Shown: positions 35,604 through 43,451 of the stretch, one piece after another | Numbering within the stretch: the stretch's first letter is position 1 | How the letters are laid out: every line of letters starts with the position of its first letter | NCBI GenBank assembly: GCA_020248945.1 | Contig: JADCGQ010000004.1 | Coordinates: 248,001 to 312,000 of the forward strand | Reading direction: 5' to 3' | Source: Rubrivivax sp. | GTDB lineage: Bacteria > Pseudomonadota > Gammaproteobacteria > Burkholderiales > Burkholderiaceae_C | DNA length: 64,000 bases | Notes under the pieces: generated by a model | What the model was told of the DNA's origin: nothing | Database searches by the model: none | Seen by the model: only the letters and a program-made list of their open reading frames with translations | Made by a program: the position numbers and the translations under genes

Positions 35604-36821
35604 ATGAACGCACCCGAGCCCGCGGTCACCCGGCCCATGCCCCATGTGATGAACACCTACGGCCGCCTGCCGATGGCGTTGTCGCACGGCCGAGGCTGCT
35701 GGGTCTGGGACACCGAGGGCAAGCGCTACCTCGACGCGCTGGCGGGCATCGCTGTCAACACGCTGGGCCACGCCCATCCGAAGCTGGTGCCGGCGCTGCA
35801 GGACCAGGCCGCGAAGCTGATCCACTGCTGCAACTACTACCAGATTCCGCTGCAGGAACAACTCGCGGCCAAGCTGTGCGAGTTGTCGGGACTGAGCGCC
35901 GCGTTCTTCTGCAACTCGGGCCTCGAGGCCAACGAGGGTGCACTGAAGATCGCGCGCAAGTACGGCCACGACAAGGGCATCGATCGGCCCGAGATCATCG
36001 TCTACGAGAAGGCCTTCCACGGCCGCAGCATCGCCACGCTGTCGGCCACCGGCAACCCGAAGGTGCAGAAGGGCTTCGAGCCGCTGGTCGAGGGCTTCGT
36101 GCGCGTGCCCTTGAACGACCTGGCGGCACTCGAAAAGGTCGCTGCCACCAACCCCAACGTGGTGGCCGTGTTCCTGGAAACCATCCAGGGCGAAGGCGGC
36201 ATCAACCCCGCGCGCTCCGAGTACCTGCAGGGCCTGCGCCGCCTGTGCGACCAACACGGCTGGCTGCTGATGCTCGACGAGGTGCAGTGCGGCATCGGCC
36301 GCACCGGCAAGTGGTTCGCGCACCAGTGGGCCGGCGTGACGCCCGACGTGATGCCGCTGGCCAAGGGCCTGGGCTCGGGCGTGCCGGTGGGTGCCATCGT
36401 TGTCGGCCCGAAGGCGCTCAACGTGCTCGGCCCCGGCAACCACGGCACCACCTTCGGCGGCAACCCGCTGGCCATGCGCGCCGGTGTCGAGACGCTGCGC
36501 ATCATGGAAGAAGACGGCCTGCTGGCCAACGCCGCGGCCGTGGGCGATGTGCTCACGGCCGCGCTGCGCGAGGGCCTCGCCGCCCAGATCGCCGCCGGCC
36601 AGGTGAAGGACATCCGCGGCGCCGGCCTGATGATCGGCATGGAGCTCGACCGCCCCTGCGGCGTGCTGCTGGGCCGCGCCGCCGAGGCCGGGCTGATGAT
36701 CAGCGTGACGGCCGACAGCGTGATCCGCCTCGTGCCGCCGCTCATCATGACGGCCGACGAGGCGCGCCAGGTGGCCGCCATCCTGGTGCCGCTGGTGCGC
36801 GACTTCCTGGCCCACGGTTGA
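35604..36821 (+). CDS. argD: Acetylornithine aminotransferase
   Basis: A 405-residue PLP class III aminotransferase; it converts N-acetylglutamate semialdehyde to N-acetylornithine in arginine synthesis and can act in lysine synthesis. GCWVWDTEGKRYLDALAGIAVNTLGH, FFCNSGLEANEGALKIAR and KAFHGRSIATLSATGN precede LMLDEVQCGIGRTGKWFA, and the PLP lysine is in PLAKGLGSGVPVGA. A TAGAAT hexamer at 35556-35561 may be the -10. argF follows after 8 nt, forming an arginine operon. Confidence 0.94.
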   Translation: MNAPEPAVTRPMPHVMNTYGRLPMALSHGRGCWVWDTEGKRYLDALAGIAVNTLGHAHPKLVPALQDQAAKLIHCCNYYQIPLQEQLAAKLCELSGLSAAFFCNSGLEANEGALKIARKYGHDKGIDRPEIIVYEKAFHGRSIATLSATGNPKVQKGFEPLVEGFVRVPLNDLAALEKVAATNPNVVAVFLETIQGEGGINPARSEYLQGLRRLCDQHGWLLMLDEVQCGIGRTGKWFAHQWAGVTPDVMPLAKGLGSGVPVGAIVVGPKALNVLGPGNHGTTFGGNPLAMRAGVETLRIMEEDGLLANAAAVGDVLTAALREGLAAQIAAGQVKDIRGAGLMIGMELDRPCGVLLGRAAEAGLMISVTADSVIRLVPPLIMTADEARQVAAILVPLVRDFLAHG

Positions 36822-36829
36822 AGGCGCCG

Positions 36830-37762
36830 ATGAAGCCCGGTGCCTCGCTGATCCGCCACTACCTGCAGTTCAAGGACCTCCGCACCGAGGAGTACGCCTA
36901 TCTGCTGGAGCGCGCCCGCATCATCAAGACGCGCTTCAAGAACTACGAGCGCTACGTGCCGCTGGTCGACCGCACGCTGGCCATGATCTTCGAGAAGGCC
37001 AGCACGCGCACGCGTGTCAGCTTCGAGGCCGGCATGTACCAGATGGGCGGCTCGGTGGTGCACCTGACCACCGGCGACAGCCAACTCGGCCGCGCCGAGC
37101 CGGTGGAAGACTCGGCACGCGTCATCAGCCGCATGGTCGACCTGGTGATGATCCGCACCTACGAGCAGAGCAAGATCGAGCGCTTCGCGGCGCACTCGCG
37201 CGTGCCGGTCATCAACGGGCTCACGAACGAGTACCACCCGTGCCAGATCCTGGCCGACATCTTCACCTACATCGAGCACCGCGGCTCGATCGAAGGCAAG
37301 GTGGTGGCCTGGGTCGGCGACGGCAACAACATGGCCAACACCTGGCTGCAGGCGGCCGAGGTGCTGGGCTTCACGGTGCACGTGAGCACGCCCAGCGGCT
37401 ACGAGATCGACGCCGCCGTGGCGGGCATCCGCGACAAGTCCTGCTTCAAGCTCTTCAACCACCCGATGCAGGCCTGCGAGGGCGCGCACCTCGTCACCAC
37501 CGACGTGTGGACGAGCATGGGCTACGAGGCCGAGAACGAAGAGCGCCGCAAGGCCTTCGTCGACTGGTGCGTCGACGAGGAGATGATGGCCGTGGCGCAG
37601 CCCGATGCCCTGTTCATGCACTGCCTGCCGGCGCACCGCGGCGAGGAAGTCACCGCCGAGGTCATCGACGGCCCGCAGAGCGTGGTCTGGGACGAGGCCG
37701 AGAACCGCATGCACGTGCAGAAGGCACTCATGGAGTACCTGCTGCTCGGCCGCATCGGCTGA
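36830..37762 (+). CDS. argF: Ornithine carbamoyltransferase
   Basis: A 310-residue cytosolic enzyme producing citrulline from ornithine and carbamoyl phosphate. The carbamoyl-phosphate motif is FEKASTRTRVSFE, then SQLGRAEPVEDSARV, the HPCQ motif in NEYHPCQILAD, WVGDGNNMANTW for ornithine binding, and FMHCLPAHRGEEV near the C-terminus. The ATG at 36830 gives MKPGASLIRHYLQF; the frame is open far upstream inside argD but that is not coding. It is the second gene of argDF; argG is not in the window. Confidence 0.96.
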   Translation: MKPGASLIRHYLQFKDLRTEEYAYLLERARIIKTRFKNYERYVPLVDRTLAMIFEKASTRTRVSFEAGMYQMGGSVVHLTTGDSQLGRAEPVEDSARVISRMVDLVMIRTYEQSKIERFAAHSRVPVINGLTNEYHPCQILADIFTYIEHRGSIEGKVVAWVGDGNNMANTWLQAAEVLGFTVHVSTPSGYEIDAAVAGIRDKSCFKLFNHPMQACEGAHLVTTDVWTSMGYEAENEERRKAFVDWCVDEEMMAVAQPDALFMHCLPAHRGEEVTAEVIDGPQSVVWDEAENRMHVQKALMEYLLLGRIG

Positions 37763-37771
37763 GCCGGCGGT

Positions 37772-38155
37772 TCAGCTGCGCACGAAGGCCGTGACGAGCG
37801 GCTGATCGTCGAGCGCGCGGCTGCGGTGGCCGTGCACGGTGGGGTCGAAGGTGGCGCCTTCGGGCAGCGTGTCGGCCGAGTAGAAGTGCTGCCCCGGGCC
37901 GAACACCCGCACGCGGCCATCGGGCAGGCCGATCTCCATGCGGCCCTCGAGCACGAACAGCCACTGCGGGTGCGTGGTGCAGTGCATGCTGCTGGCAAAG
38001 CCCGCCGGGCTGCGGCGCAGTTGCAGGCCGCCGGTGGGGATGAGTGCACTCAGGCGCGACATCGGCGAGCCTTCAGTCAGCGCAACTGGCTCTTCGCGGA
38101 ATCGCGCGCGACCGTCGGGCCCGGTTTCGAGAATCACCTGGGTGAAGATGTCCAT
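37772..38155 (-). CDS. Cupin domain protein
   Basis: A 127-residue single cupin barrel. Metal-site-like residues occur in MHCTTHPQWLFVLEGRMEIGLPDGRVRVFGPGQHFYSAD, where the two cupin motifs are present in shortened form. It could be a small metal-dependent enzyme or a sugar- or ligand-binding protein; the substrate is unknown. It meets argF tail to tail (9-nt gap) and precedes, in reverse, the TauE-type permease by 29 nt, so the permease and cupin may be co-transcribed. Confidence 0.8.
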   Translation of the reverse strand: MDIFTQVILETGPDGRARFREEPVALTEGSPMSRLSALIPTGGLQLRRSPAGFASSMHCTTHPQWLFVLEGRMEIGLPDGRVRVFGPGQHFYSADTLPEGATFDPTVHGHRSRALDDQPLVTAFVRS

Positions 38156-38184
38156 GGCGCGATGCTACCGAGGCCGGGCAGCCC

Positions 38185-38955
38185 TCAGGCGCGGCCGAAC
38201 ACGCCGTCGTACAACAGCTTGAAGCCGGCCACGCCCATGCCGACGTAGGCGAGGCGGTAGAACCAGGTCGGGTCGGTGCGGCGCACCAGCCACACGCCGA
38301 GCCACACCCCGATCGGTGCCACCGGCAACAGCAGCAAGGAGGTCGCCAGGTTGCGCGGATCCAGCAGTCCCAGCGCCCCGAAGGGCAGCAGCTTGGCCAC
38401 GTTGATGGCCGAGAAGTAGGCCGCCATCGTGGCGCTGGCCACCACGGGCGTCAGCTGCAGCGGCAGCACGTAGGCCAGCAGCGGCGGGCCGCCCGCATGC
38501 GCCACGAAGCTGGTGAAGCCCGAGGTCGTGCTGCACAAGCGGCCCGCCCAGCGACGCGGCGCCACCGAATCGGCCCGGATGGGCCACAGCAGCCGCTGCG
38601 CCAGAAAGAGCAGCGTCAACGCACCGAGCAGGCCCGACACCGCGCGGTCGCTCAGCAGCCCGAACAGCAGCGTGCCGATGGCAATGCCGAGCAAGCCCCA
38701 TGGCACGAGTTGCCGCACCAGCGCGCGGTCGCGATGGCGCCACATCTGCTGCAGGCCGGTGGCGTCCATCGCGATCAGCAGCGGCAGCATCACGGCTGCG
38801 GCCTGCGGCGCCGGCACGGCCAGTGCCAGCACCGGGGTGGCCAGCGACCCGAAGCCACTGGCAAAGCCGCTCTTGGCCAGGCCGGTGATCAGCACGGCAG
38901 GTACGGCGAGCGCGTAGAACCAGGGGTCGGTGATGAAGGGCCAGGCCGAGAACAT
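38185..38955 (-). CDS. TauE/SafE (TSUP) family membrane permease
   Basis: A 256-residue protein with seven to eight hydrophobic segments. It begins MFSAWPFITDPWFYALAVPAVLITGLAKSGFASGFGSLATPVLAL, the usual glycine-rich first TSUP repeat, and repeats the theme in SGFTSFVAHAGGPPLLAYVLPLQL. The family includes exporters of sulfite, sulfoacetate or other organic anions. Substrate unknown. The ATG at 38955 fits the helix start; the gene is divergent from the SDR gene 97 nt away. Confidence 0.88.
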   Translation of the reverse strand: MFSAWPFITDPWFYALAVPAVLITGLAKSGFASGFGSLATPVLALAVPAPQAAAVMLPLLIAMDATGLQQMWRHRDRALVRQLVPWGLLGIAIGTLLFGLLSDRAVSGLLGALTLLFLAQRLLWPIRADSVAPRRWAGRLCSTTSGFTSFVAHAGGPPLLAYVLPLQLTPVVASATMAAYFSAINVAKLLPFGALGLLDPRNLATSLLLLPVAPIGVWLGVWLVRRTDPTWFYRLAYVGMGVAGFKLLYDGVFGRA

Positions 38956-39052
38956 GCAGCGCGCGTGAGCGAAAGCGCCGCATTGTGGCGGCCACCCCCG
39001 CGCCGAGCGCCCTGCCAGGGCATGGATACTCGTGGCCGAGGAGACCCACACC

Positions 39053-39802
39053 ATGGATCGCATCGCCATCGTCACAGGCGCCGGCAGCGGCATCGGCCGC
39101 GTCTGCGCCCTGGCCTTGCTGGCCGAAGGCTGGCAGGTCGCGCTGCTCGGCCGCCGCGCCGACGCGCTCGAAGCCACCCGCGCCGCCGCCGGCGCGGCCG
39201 CCGAGCGCGCCCACGTGCACCCCTGCGACGTCAGCGACGATGTCCAGGTGGCCGCCACCTTCGACGCCGTGGCCGCGCGCCACGGCCGCCTCGACCTGCT
39301 GTTCAACAACGCCGGCGGCGGCCTGGGCGGCAAGACGCCCGATCTCGTCACGGCCGCGGAATGGCGCCGTGTCGTCGACGTCAACCTCAATGGCGCGTTC
39401 TATTGCCTGAGCCATGCCTTTCGGCTGATGAAGGCGCAACAGCCGATGGGCGGCCGCATCATCAACAACGGCTCGATCTCGGCGCACGCGCCGCGGCCGG
39501 GCTCGATCGCCTACACGGCCACCAAGCACGCCGTCAGCGGCCTGACGAAGACGGCGGCGCTCGATGGCCGGCCGTTCGACATCGCCGTCGGCCAGATCGA
39601 CATCGGCAACGCCGCCAGCGAGATGACGGCGCGCATGGCCGAAGGCGTGATGCAGGCCGATGGCAGCGTGCGTGCCGAGCCGCGCATGGAGTTGCAGGCG
39701 GTGGCCGACACCTTCATGGCGATGGTGCGCCTGCCGCTCAGCGCCAACGTGCTGTTCACCACCGTGATGGCCACCCAGATGCCCTACGTGGGCCGCGGAT
39801 GA
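39053..39802 (+). CDS. Short-chain dehydrogenase/reductase
   Basis: A 249-residue SDR. The nucleotide site is IVTGAGSGIGRV, with NNAGGG in the fold; the catalytic Ser lies in NNGSISAHAPRPG and the Tyr/Lys pair in YTATKHAVSG. The C-terminal part has ALDGRPFDIAVGQIDIGNA. It oxidises or reduces a small alcohol or ketone; the substrate is unknown. I use the ATG at 39053, 8 nt after GAGGAGA, rather than one 21 nt upstream. FAH-family and lipoprotein genes follow at 7 and 14 nt. Confidence 0.9.
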   Translation: MDRIAIVTGAGSGIGRVCALALLAEGWQVALLGRRADALEATRAAAGAAAERAHVHPCDVSDDVQVAATFDAVAARHGRLDLLFNNAGGGLGGKTPDLVTAAEWRRVVDVNLNGAFYCLSHAFRLMKAQQPMGGRIINNGSISAHAPRPGSIAYTATKHAVSGLTKTAALDGRPFDIAVGQIDIGNAASEMTARMAEGVMQADGSVRAEPRMELQAVADTFMAMVRLPLSANVLFTTVMATQMPYVGRG

Positions 39803-39809
39803 ATCCCCG

Positions 39810-40685
39810 ATGAAACTGCTCCGACTCGGCCGCCCTGGCCACGAACGCCCTGCCCTGCTCGACGCCGACGGCGTGCTGCGCGACCTGGGCGCGTTGCTGC
39901 CCGACATCACGCCGGCCACGCTGTCGCCCGCCGCGCTGGCCGCCCTGCGTGCGCTGGACCCGCGTGCGCTGCCGCCGGCGTTCGACGCCGCCACCGCCGG
40001 CCCCGTGGCCGTGCCCTGGCGCGGCATGGGCAAGTTCATCTGCATCGGCCTGAACTACGCCGACCACGCCGCCGAGGCCGGCCTGCCGGTGCCGAAGGAG
40101 CCCATCGTGTTCCTGAAGCCGCCCTCGGTGGCGGTGGGCGCCGACCACGCCGTCGTGCTGCCCCCCGGCAGCGTGAAGAGCGACTGGGAGGTCGAGCTCG
40201 GCGTCGTCATCGGCACGCGGGCGCGCCAGGTGTCCGAGGCCGATGCGCTGGCCCATGTAGCGGGCTACTGCGTCGTGAATGATGTTTCAGAACGCGAGTG
40301 GCAGCTCGAGCGCGGCGGCACCTGGGACAAGGGCAAGGGCTGCGACACCTTCGGCCCCGTCGGCCCCTGGCTCGTGACGGCCGACGAGGTACCCGACCCG
40401 CAGGCGCTGGACATGTGGCTCGATGTCAACGGCCAGCCACGGCAAAGGGGCAGCACGCGCACCATGGTCTTCGGCGTGGCACAGCTGGTGGCCTACTGCA
40501 GCCGCTTCATGACGCTGCACCCGGGTGACCTCATCTCCACCGGCACACCGCCCGGCGTGGGCATGGGCATGAAGCCCCAGCCGCAATACCTCAAGTCGGG
40601 CGACACCATGCGACTGGGCATCCTCGGCCTGGGGGAGCAGACGCAACGGGTGCACGCCTGGGACGAATCCTTGCTCGACGACTGA
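39810..40685 (+). CDS. Fumarylacetoacetate hydrolase (FAH) family protein
   Basis: A 291-residue enzyme of the FAH fold. The core has KFICIGLNYADHAAEAG, KPPSVAVGADHAVVLP, DWEVELGVVIG with the metal-binding Glu residues, GYCVVNDVSEREWQLERGGTWDKGKGCDTF and GDLISTGTPPGVGMG. This form is typical of ureidoglycolate lyase-like or acylpyruvate/2-keto-3-deoxy-sugar hydrolases. Next to an SDR, a role in sugar-acid catabolism (an L-fuconate-like route) is possible but not shown. Confidence 0.9.
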   Translation: MKLLRLGRPGHERPALLDADGVLRDLGALLPDITPATLSPAALAALRALDPRALPPAFDAATAGPVAVPWRGMGKFICIGLNYADHAAEAGLPVPKEPIVFLKPPSVAVGADHAVVLPPGSVKSDWEVELGVVIGTRARQVSEADALAHVAGYCVVNDVSEREWQLERGGTWDKGKGCDTFGPVGPWLVTADEVPDPQALDMWLDVNGQPRQRGSTRTMVFGVAQLVAYCSRFMTLHPGDLISTGTPPGVGMGMKPQPQYLKSGDTMRLGILGLGEQTQRVHAWDESLLDD

Positions 40686-40699
40686 CGGATACTTCGGGC

Positions 40700-41386
40700 A
40701 TGAAGACACTCCGCACCACCCTCCTCGCGCTGCTCGCTGCCGCCCTGGCTGCCGGCTGCACCACCACCGAAACCTCGCGCGCCGTCGAGCCGGCCCGCAC
40801 GGCCGCCGCCGCCAGCACGGCGCCGGCCTACACCGGCCCGAAGGCGCCCATCTCGGTGGGCAACTTCGACAACCGCTCGAGCTTCGGCCGCGGCATCTTC
40901 GCCGAGGGCGGCGACCGGCTCGGTTCGCAGAGCAAGACCATCCTCGTCTCGCACCTGCAGCAGACCAACCGCTTCAACGTGCTCGACCGCGAGAACATGG
41001 CCGAGGCGCGCCAGGAAGCCGCGCTGCGCCAAGCCGCGCAGGCCATCAAGGGCGCTGACTTCCTCGTCACTGGGGCGGTCAGCGAGTTCGGCCGCAAGGA
41101 AGTGGGCGACCGCGCGCTCTTCGGCCTGCTCGGCCGCGGCAAGACGCAGGTGGCCTATGCCAAGGTCACACTCAACATCGTCAATCCGCTGACGTCCGAA
41201 GTGGTGTACTCCGTGGCCGGCGGCGGCGAGTACACGCTGTCCGAGCGCGAGATCCTCGGCTTCGGCAGCACCGCCAGCTACGACGCCACGCTCAACGGCA
41301 AGGTGCTCGACCTGGCCATCCGCGAGGCCGTGGACCGGCTCGTGGCCGGGCTGGCAAGCGGCGCCTGGAAAGTTCAGCGGCCCTGA
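40700..41386 (+). CDS. CsgG/HfaB-family outer-membrane-linked lipoprotein
   Basis: A 228-residue lipoprotein. The signal peptide ends at a lipobox LAAGC (Cys about 20). The mature part has GGDRLGSQSKTILVSHLQQTNRFNVLDRENMAEARQEA, GADFLVTGAVSEFGRKE, YAKVTLNIVNPLTSEVVYSVAGGGEY and AIREAVDRLV, the CsgG/HfaB pattern. CsgG itself forms the curli secretion pore; the group linked to DUF4810 and DUF799 has an unknown role in the cell envelope. Its stop overlaps the next start (TGATG). Confidence 0.88.
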   Translation: MKTLRTTLLALLAAALAAGCTTTETSRAVEPARTAAAASTAPAYTGPKAPISVGNFDNRSSFGRGIFAEGGDRLGSQSKTILVSHLQQTNRFNVLDRENMAEARQEAALRQAAQAIKGADFLVTGAVSEFGRKEVGDRALFGLLGRGKTQVAYAKVTLNIVNPLTSEVVYSVAGGGEYTLSEREILGFGSTASYDATLNGKVLDLAIREAVDRLVAGLASGAWKVQRP

Positions 41387-41775
41387 TGGCGGCGAGCCTG
41401 CCCATCCGCGGCCCTTCGGTCTGGCTGACCGTGCTGGCCACGGCCCTGATCACCGGCTGCGCCACCCCTCCGAGCACGCTGTACGACTGGGGCACCTACC
41501 CTCAGGCGCTGGCCGTGCACCTGCGGCAGGCGGGCGGCGATGCCGCGCGCCAGGCCAGCCTGCTGGAAGAGCATCTGCAGCGCAGCGCCGGCGCCGCACG
41601 CGCCGCGCCACCCGGCCTGCATGCCCACCTGGCCCTGCTGTACACCCAGCTCGGCAACGAGGCGCTGGCCGTGCGCCACCTGCAGATGGAGAAGACGCTG
41701 TACCCCGAGTCGGCCGCCTACATGGACCTCCTGTTGAAGAACGCGCGCAAGTCAGCCGGCGAGGCCCCGAAATGA
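41386..41775 (+). CDS. DUF4810 family lipoprotein
   Basis: A 129-residue small lipoprotein: signal segment VWLTVLATALITGC with the lipid-modified Cys, then LYDWGTYPQALAVHLR and a TPR-like helical pair (GLHAHLALLYTQLGNEALAVRHLQMEKTLYPESAAYMDLLL). This matches the DUF4810 family, found between CsgG-like and DUF799 genes. It overlaps the CsgG gene by one base and the next gene by four, so all three are made together and probably form one envelope complex. Confidence 0.87.
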   Translation: MAASLPIRGPSVWLTVLATALITGCATPPSTLYDWGTYPQALAVHLRQAGGDAARQASLLEEHLQRSAGAARAAPPGLHAHLALLYTQLGNEALAVRHLQMEKTLYPESAAYMDLLLKNARKSAGEAPK

Positions 41776-42449
41776 GCATCTGCATCCGCCGCGTTTCGTT
41801 GGCCTTGATCACCGTCGTCGCGGGCCTGCTGGGCGGTTGCGCCAGCGTCGAAGCGCCCTCGGCCGACCCCTGGCCCGCCTTGCGCGAGGCGCGGCCTGCG
41901 TCGGTGCTGGTGATGCCGCCGGTGAACAACACACCCGACGTGGAGGCCCCCGCCAGCCTGATGGCGCAAGCCGTCTACCCGCTGTCGGAGGCCGGCTACT
42001 ACGTGATGCCCGTCGCGCTGGTGAACGAAACGCTGCGCCTGAACGGCGTGCAGACGCCGCAAGACGCCCAGCAGATCTCGGTGCAGCGCCTGCGCCAGGT
42101 GTTCGGCGCCGACGCGGCGCTGTACATGGACATCCGCAGCTACGGCTCGGTCTACCGCGTCATCAGCTCCGACTCGGTGGTGACCGTGGATGCCCGGCTC
42201 GTCGATCTCCGCGACGGCCGCACCCTCTGGACCGGCAGCGCCAGTGCCAGCAGTGCCGAGCAGCGCGGCCAACAGCAAGGCGGCCTCATCGGTGCCCTGC
42301 TGCAGGCCGTGATCGAGCAGGTGGCGTCCAACTTCAGCGACCGCAACCACCAGGTGGCCGGCATTGCAGCGCGCCGCCTGCTCGGGGGCTTCGGCGCGCG
42401 CGGCCTGCTGCCCGGGCCGCGGGCCCTGCCGGCCGAGCCCAAGCGCTAG
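41772..42449 (+). CDS. DUF799 (GNA1162-like) lipoprotein
   Basis: A 225-residue lipoprotein with a lipobox in VVAGLLGGCASVEA. The mature part, VLVMPPVNNTPDVEAPASLMAQAVYPLSEAGYYVMPVALVNETLR and DAALYMDIRSYGSVYRVISSDSVVTVDARLVDLRDGRTLW, is characteristic of DUF799, whose Neisseria member GNA1162 is an outer-membrane-associated lipoprotein. The C-terminal tail is Gly/Pro-rich. It overlaps the DUF4810 gene by 4 nt and its stop codon overlaps the stop of the convergent methyltransferase (CTAG). Confidence 0.88.
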   Translation: MSICIRRVSLALITVVAGLLGGCASVEAPSADPWPALREARPASVLVMPPVNNTPDVEAPASLMAQAVYPLSEAGYYVMPVALVNETLRLNGVQTPQDAQQISVQRLRQVFGADAALYMDIRSYGSVYRVISSDSVVTVDARLVDLRDGRTLWTGSASASSAEQRGQQQGGLIGALLQAVIEQVASNFSDRNHQVAGIAARRLLGGFGARGLLPGPRALPAEPKR

Positions 42450-42919
42450 AAGACGCGCGGCAGCAGCCGCGCGGTGCGGCGGCAGTAGGCCGCGTAGCCG
42501 GCATGTCGCTCGGCGAGCCACCGCTCTTCGATCAGCGCCTTGGCCACCAGCACCGCCAGCAGCAGCAGCCAGGCCAGCAGACCCGTCCCGCTGGCGGCCA
42601 GCACGGCTGCCGCCGCGCACAGCAGCAGCACGGCCGAGTACATCGGGTGGCGCAGCCAGCGGTAGGGGCCGTGCTCGACCAGCTGCCCGCCCTCGCGTGG
42701 GGCGGGATGGATGTTGAAGTTGCCGGGCCGGTTGGCACGCAGCGCGGCGGCACCCAGCGCGGCCCCGGCCAGCGCCAACAGCGCCGCCAGCCCGAGCCGC
42801 AGCCCGCCCGGCCAGGGCATCAGCGCGGAAGCCCCGAGCGCCACGAGCCAGGTCATCAGCCCGAACTGCGCCAGCACGAGCGCCGTCCCCAGCGCCATCG
42901 CTCGTTGGCTGCTCAGCAT
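42446..42919 (-). CDS. Isoprenylcysteine/phospholipid methyltransferase-like membrane protein
   Basis: A 157-residue membrane protein with about four helices (ALGTALVLAQFGLMTWLVALG, LRLGLAALLALAGAALGA, YSAVLLLCAAAAVLAAS, LLAWLLLLAVLVAKALI). YRWLRHPMY and the closing EERWLAERHAGYAAYCRRTARLLP are the conserved SAM-binding pattern of the ICMT/PEMT family. Bacterial members methylate lipids or unknown small molecules; the substrate is unknown. ATG start at 42919; the open frame upstream lacks homology. Confidence 0.85.
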   Translation of the reverse strand: MLSSQRAMALGTALVLAQFGLMTWLVALGASALMPWPGGLRLGLAALLALAGAALGAAALRANRPGNFNIHPAPREGGQLVEHGPYRWLRHPMYSAVLLLCAAAAVLAASGTGLLAWLLLLAVLVAKALIEERWLAERHAGYAAYCRRTARLLPRVF

Positions 42920-42966
42920 CGCGGACTGGTGAGGGTCTTGACGGCCATGTCGGGCTCGGACGCTTG

Positions 42967-42986
42967 ATATCAGCCTAAACTGATAT
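42967..42986. promoter_or_regulatory. Palindromic operator candidate at the rhodanese lipoprotein gene
   Basis: ATATCAG-CCTAAA-CTGATAT is a perfect 7-bp inverted repeat with a 6-bp centre, ending 3 nt before the rhodanese ATG. It is conspicuously AT-rich within GC-rich surroundings. Such a site over the translation start would suit a dimeric repressor of the ArsR or MarR type, but no regulator gene adjoins. A TTGACG hexamer lies at 42938-42943. In RNA the repeat could also form a hairpin that hides the ribosome site. Confidence 0.5.
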
Positions 42987-42989
42987 TCG

Positions 42990-43451
42990 ATGAGACCGAA
43001 CTCTACTCCTGCGCCTGTGCGACGCCGCGTCGCCCTGCTGGCCCTGGGCAGCGCCCTGCTGCCCCAGATCGCCTGTTCCCAGCCGCCCTCGTCTGCCGAC
43101 GTGGCGACACTGGACGAGGCGCGGCAGCTGCACGAATCCGGCCAGGCGCTGCTGGTGGACATCCGCGAAAGCAGCGAGCACGCCACCGGCGTGGCGGCGG
43201 GCGCGTTGTTGCTGCCAATGAGCCAGCTGTCGCGCCGCATCGCCGAGCTGCCGGCCGACCCGTCGCGGCCGGTGCTGCTGATCTGTCGCACGCAAAACCG
43301 CAGCAGCAACACGCTGAAGGCGCTGCGCCGACAGGGCTTTGGCCACGTGCGCTACGTGCACGGCGGCATGAGCGATTGGGCGCGGCGCGGCTGGCCGATG
43401 GTGAAGCCCGCTGCGACGACGCCGGGGCCCACGCACTCAGGCGGGGGTTGA
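42990..43451 (+). CDS. Rhodanese-domain lipoprotein
   Basis: A 153-residue exported protein. A basic N-terminus (RPNSTPAPVRRRV) and hydrophobic segment end in LPQIAC, a plausible lipobox, so the protein is probably anchored in the periplasm. One rhodanese domain follows, with LLVDIRESSEHATGVAAGA and the catalytic Cys in LLICRTQNRSSNTLKAL, ending YVHGGMSDWARRGWP. It may handle sulfane sulfur or a thiol redox partner in the envelope. A palindrome sits at its start. It overlaps the end of the convergent flavoprotein gene by 15 nt. Confidence 0.85.
   Translation: MRPNSTPAPVRRRVALLALGSALLPQIACSQPPSSADVATLDEARQLHESGQALLVDIRESSEHATGVAAGALLLPMSQLSRRIAELPADPSRPVLLICRTQNRSSNTLKALRRQGFGHVRYVHGGMSDWARRGWPMVKPAATTPGPTHSGGG

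Noticed and set aside
35132..36829. Upstream extension of the argF frame through argD, suggesting a fusion
   Set aside because: The extension is out of frame with argD, has Arg/Gly-rich composition and no homology; argF has a proper start at 36830.
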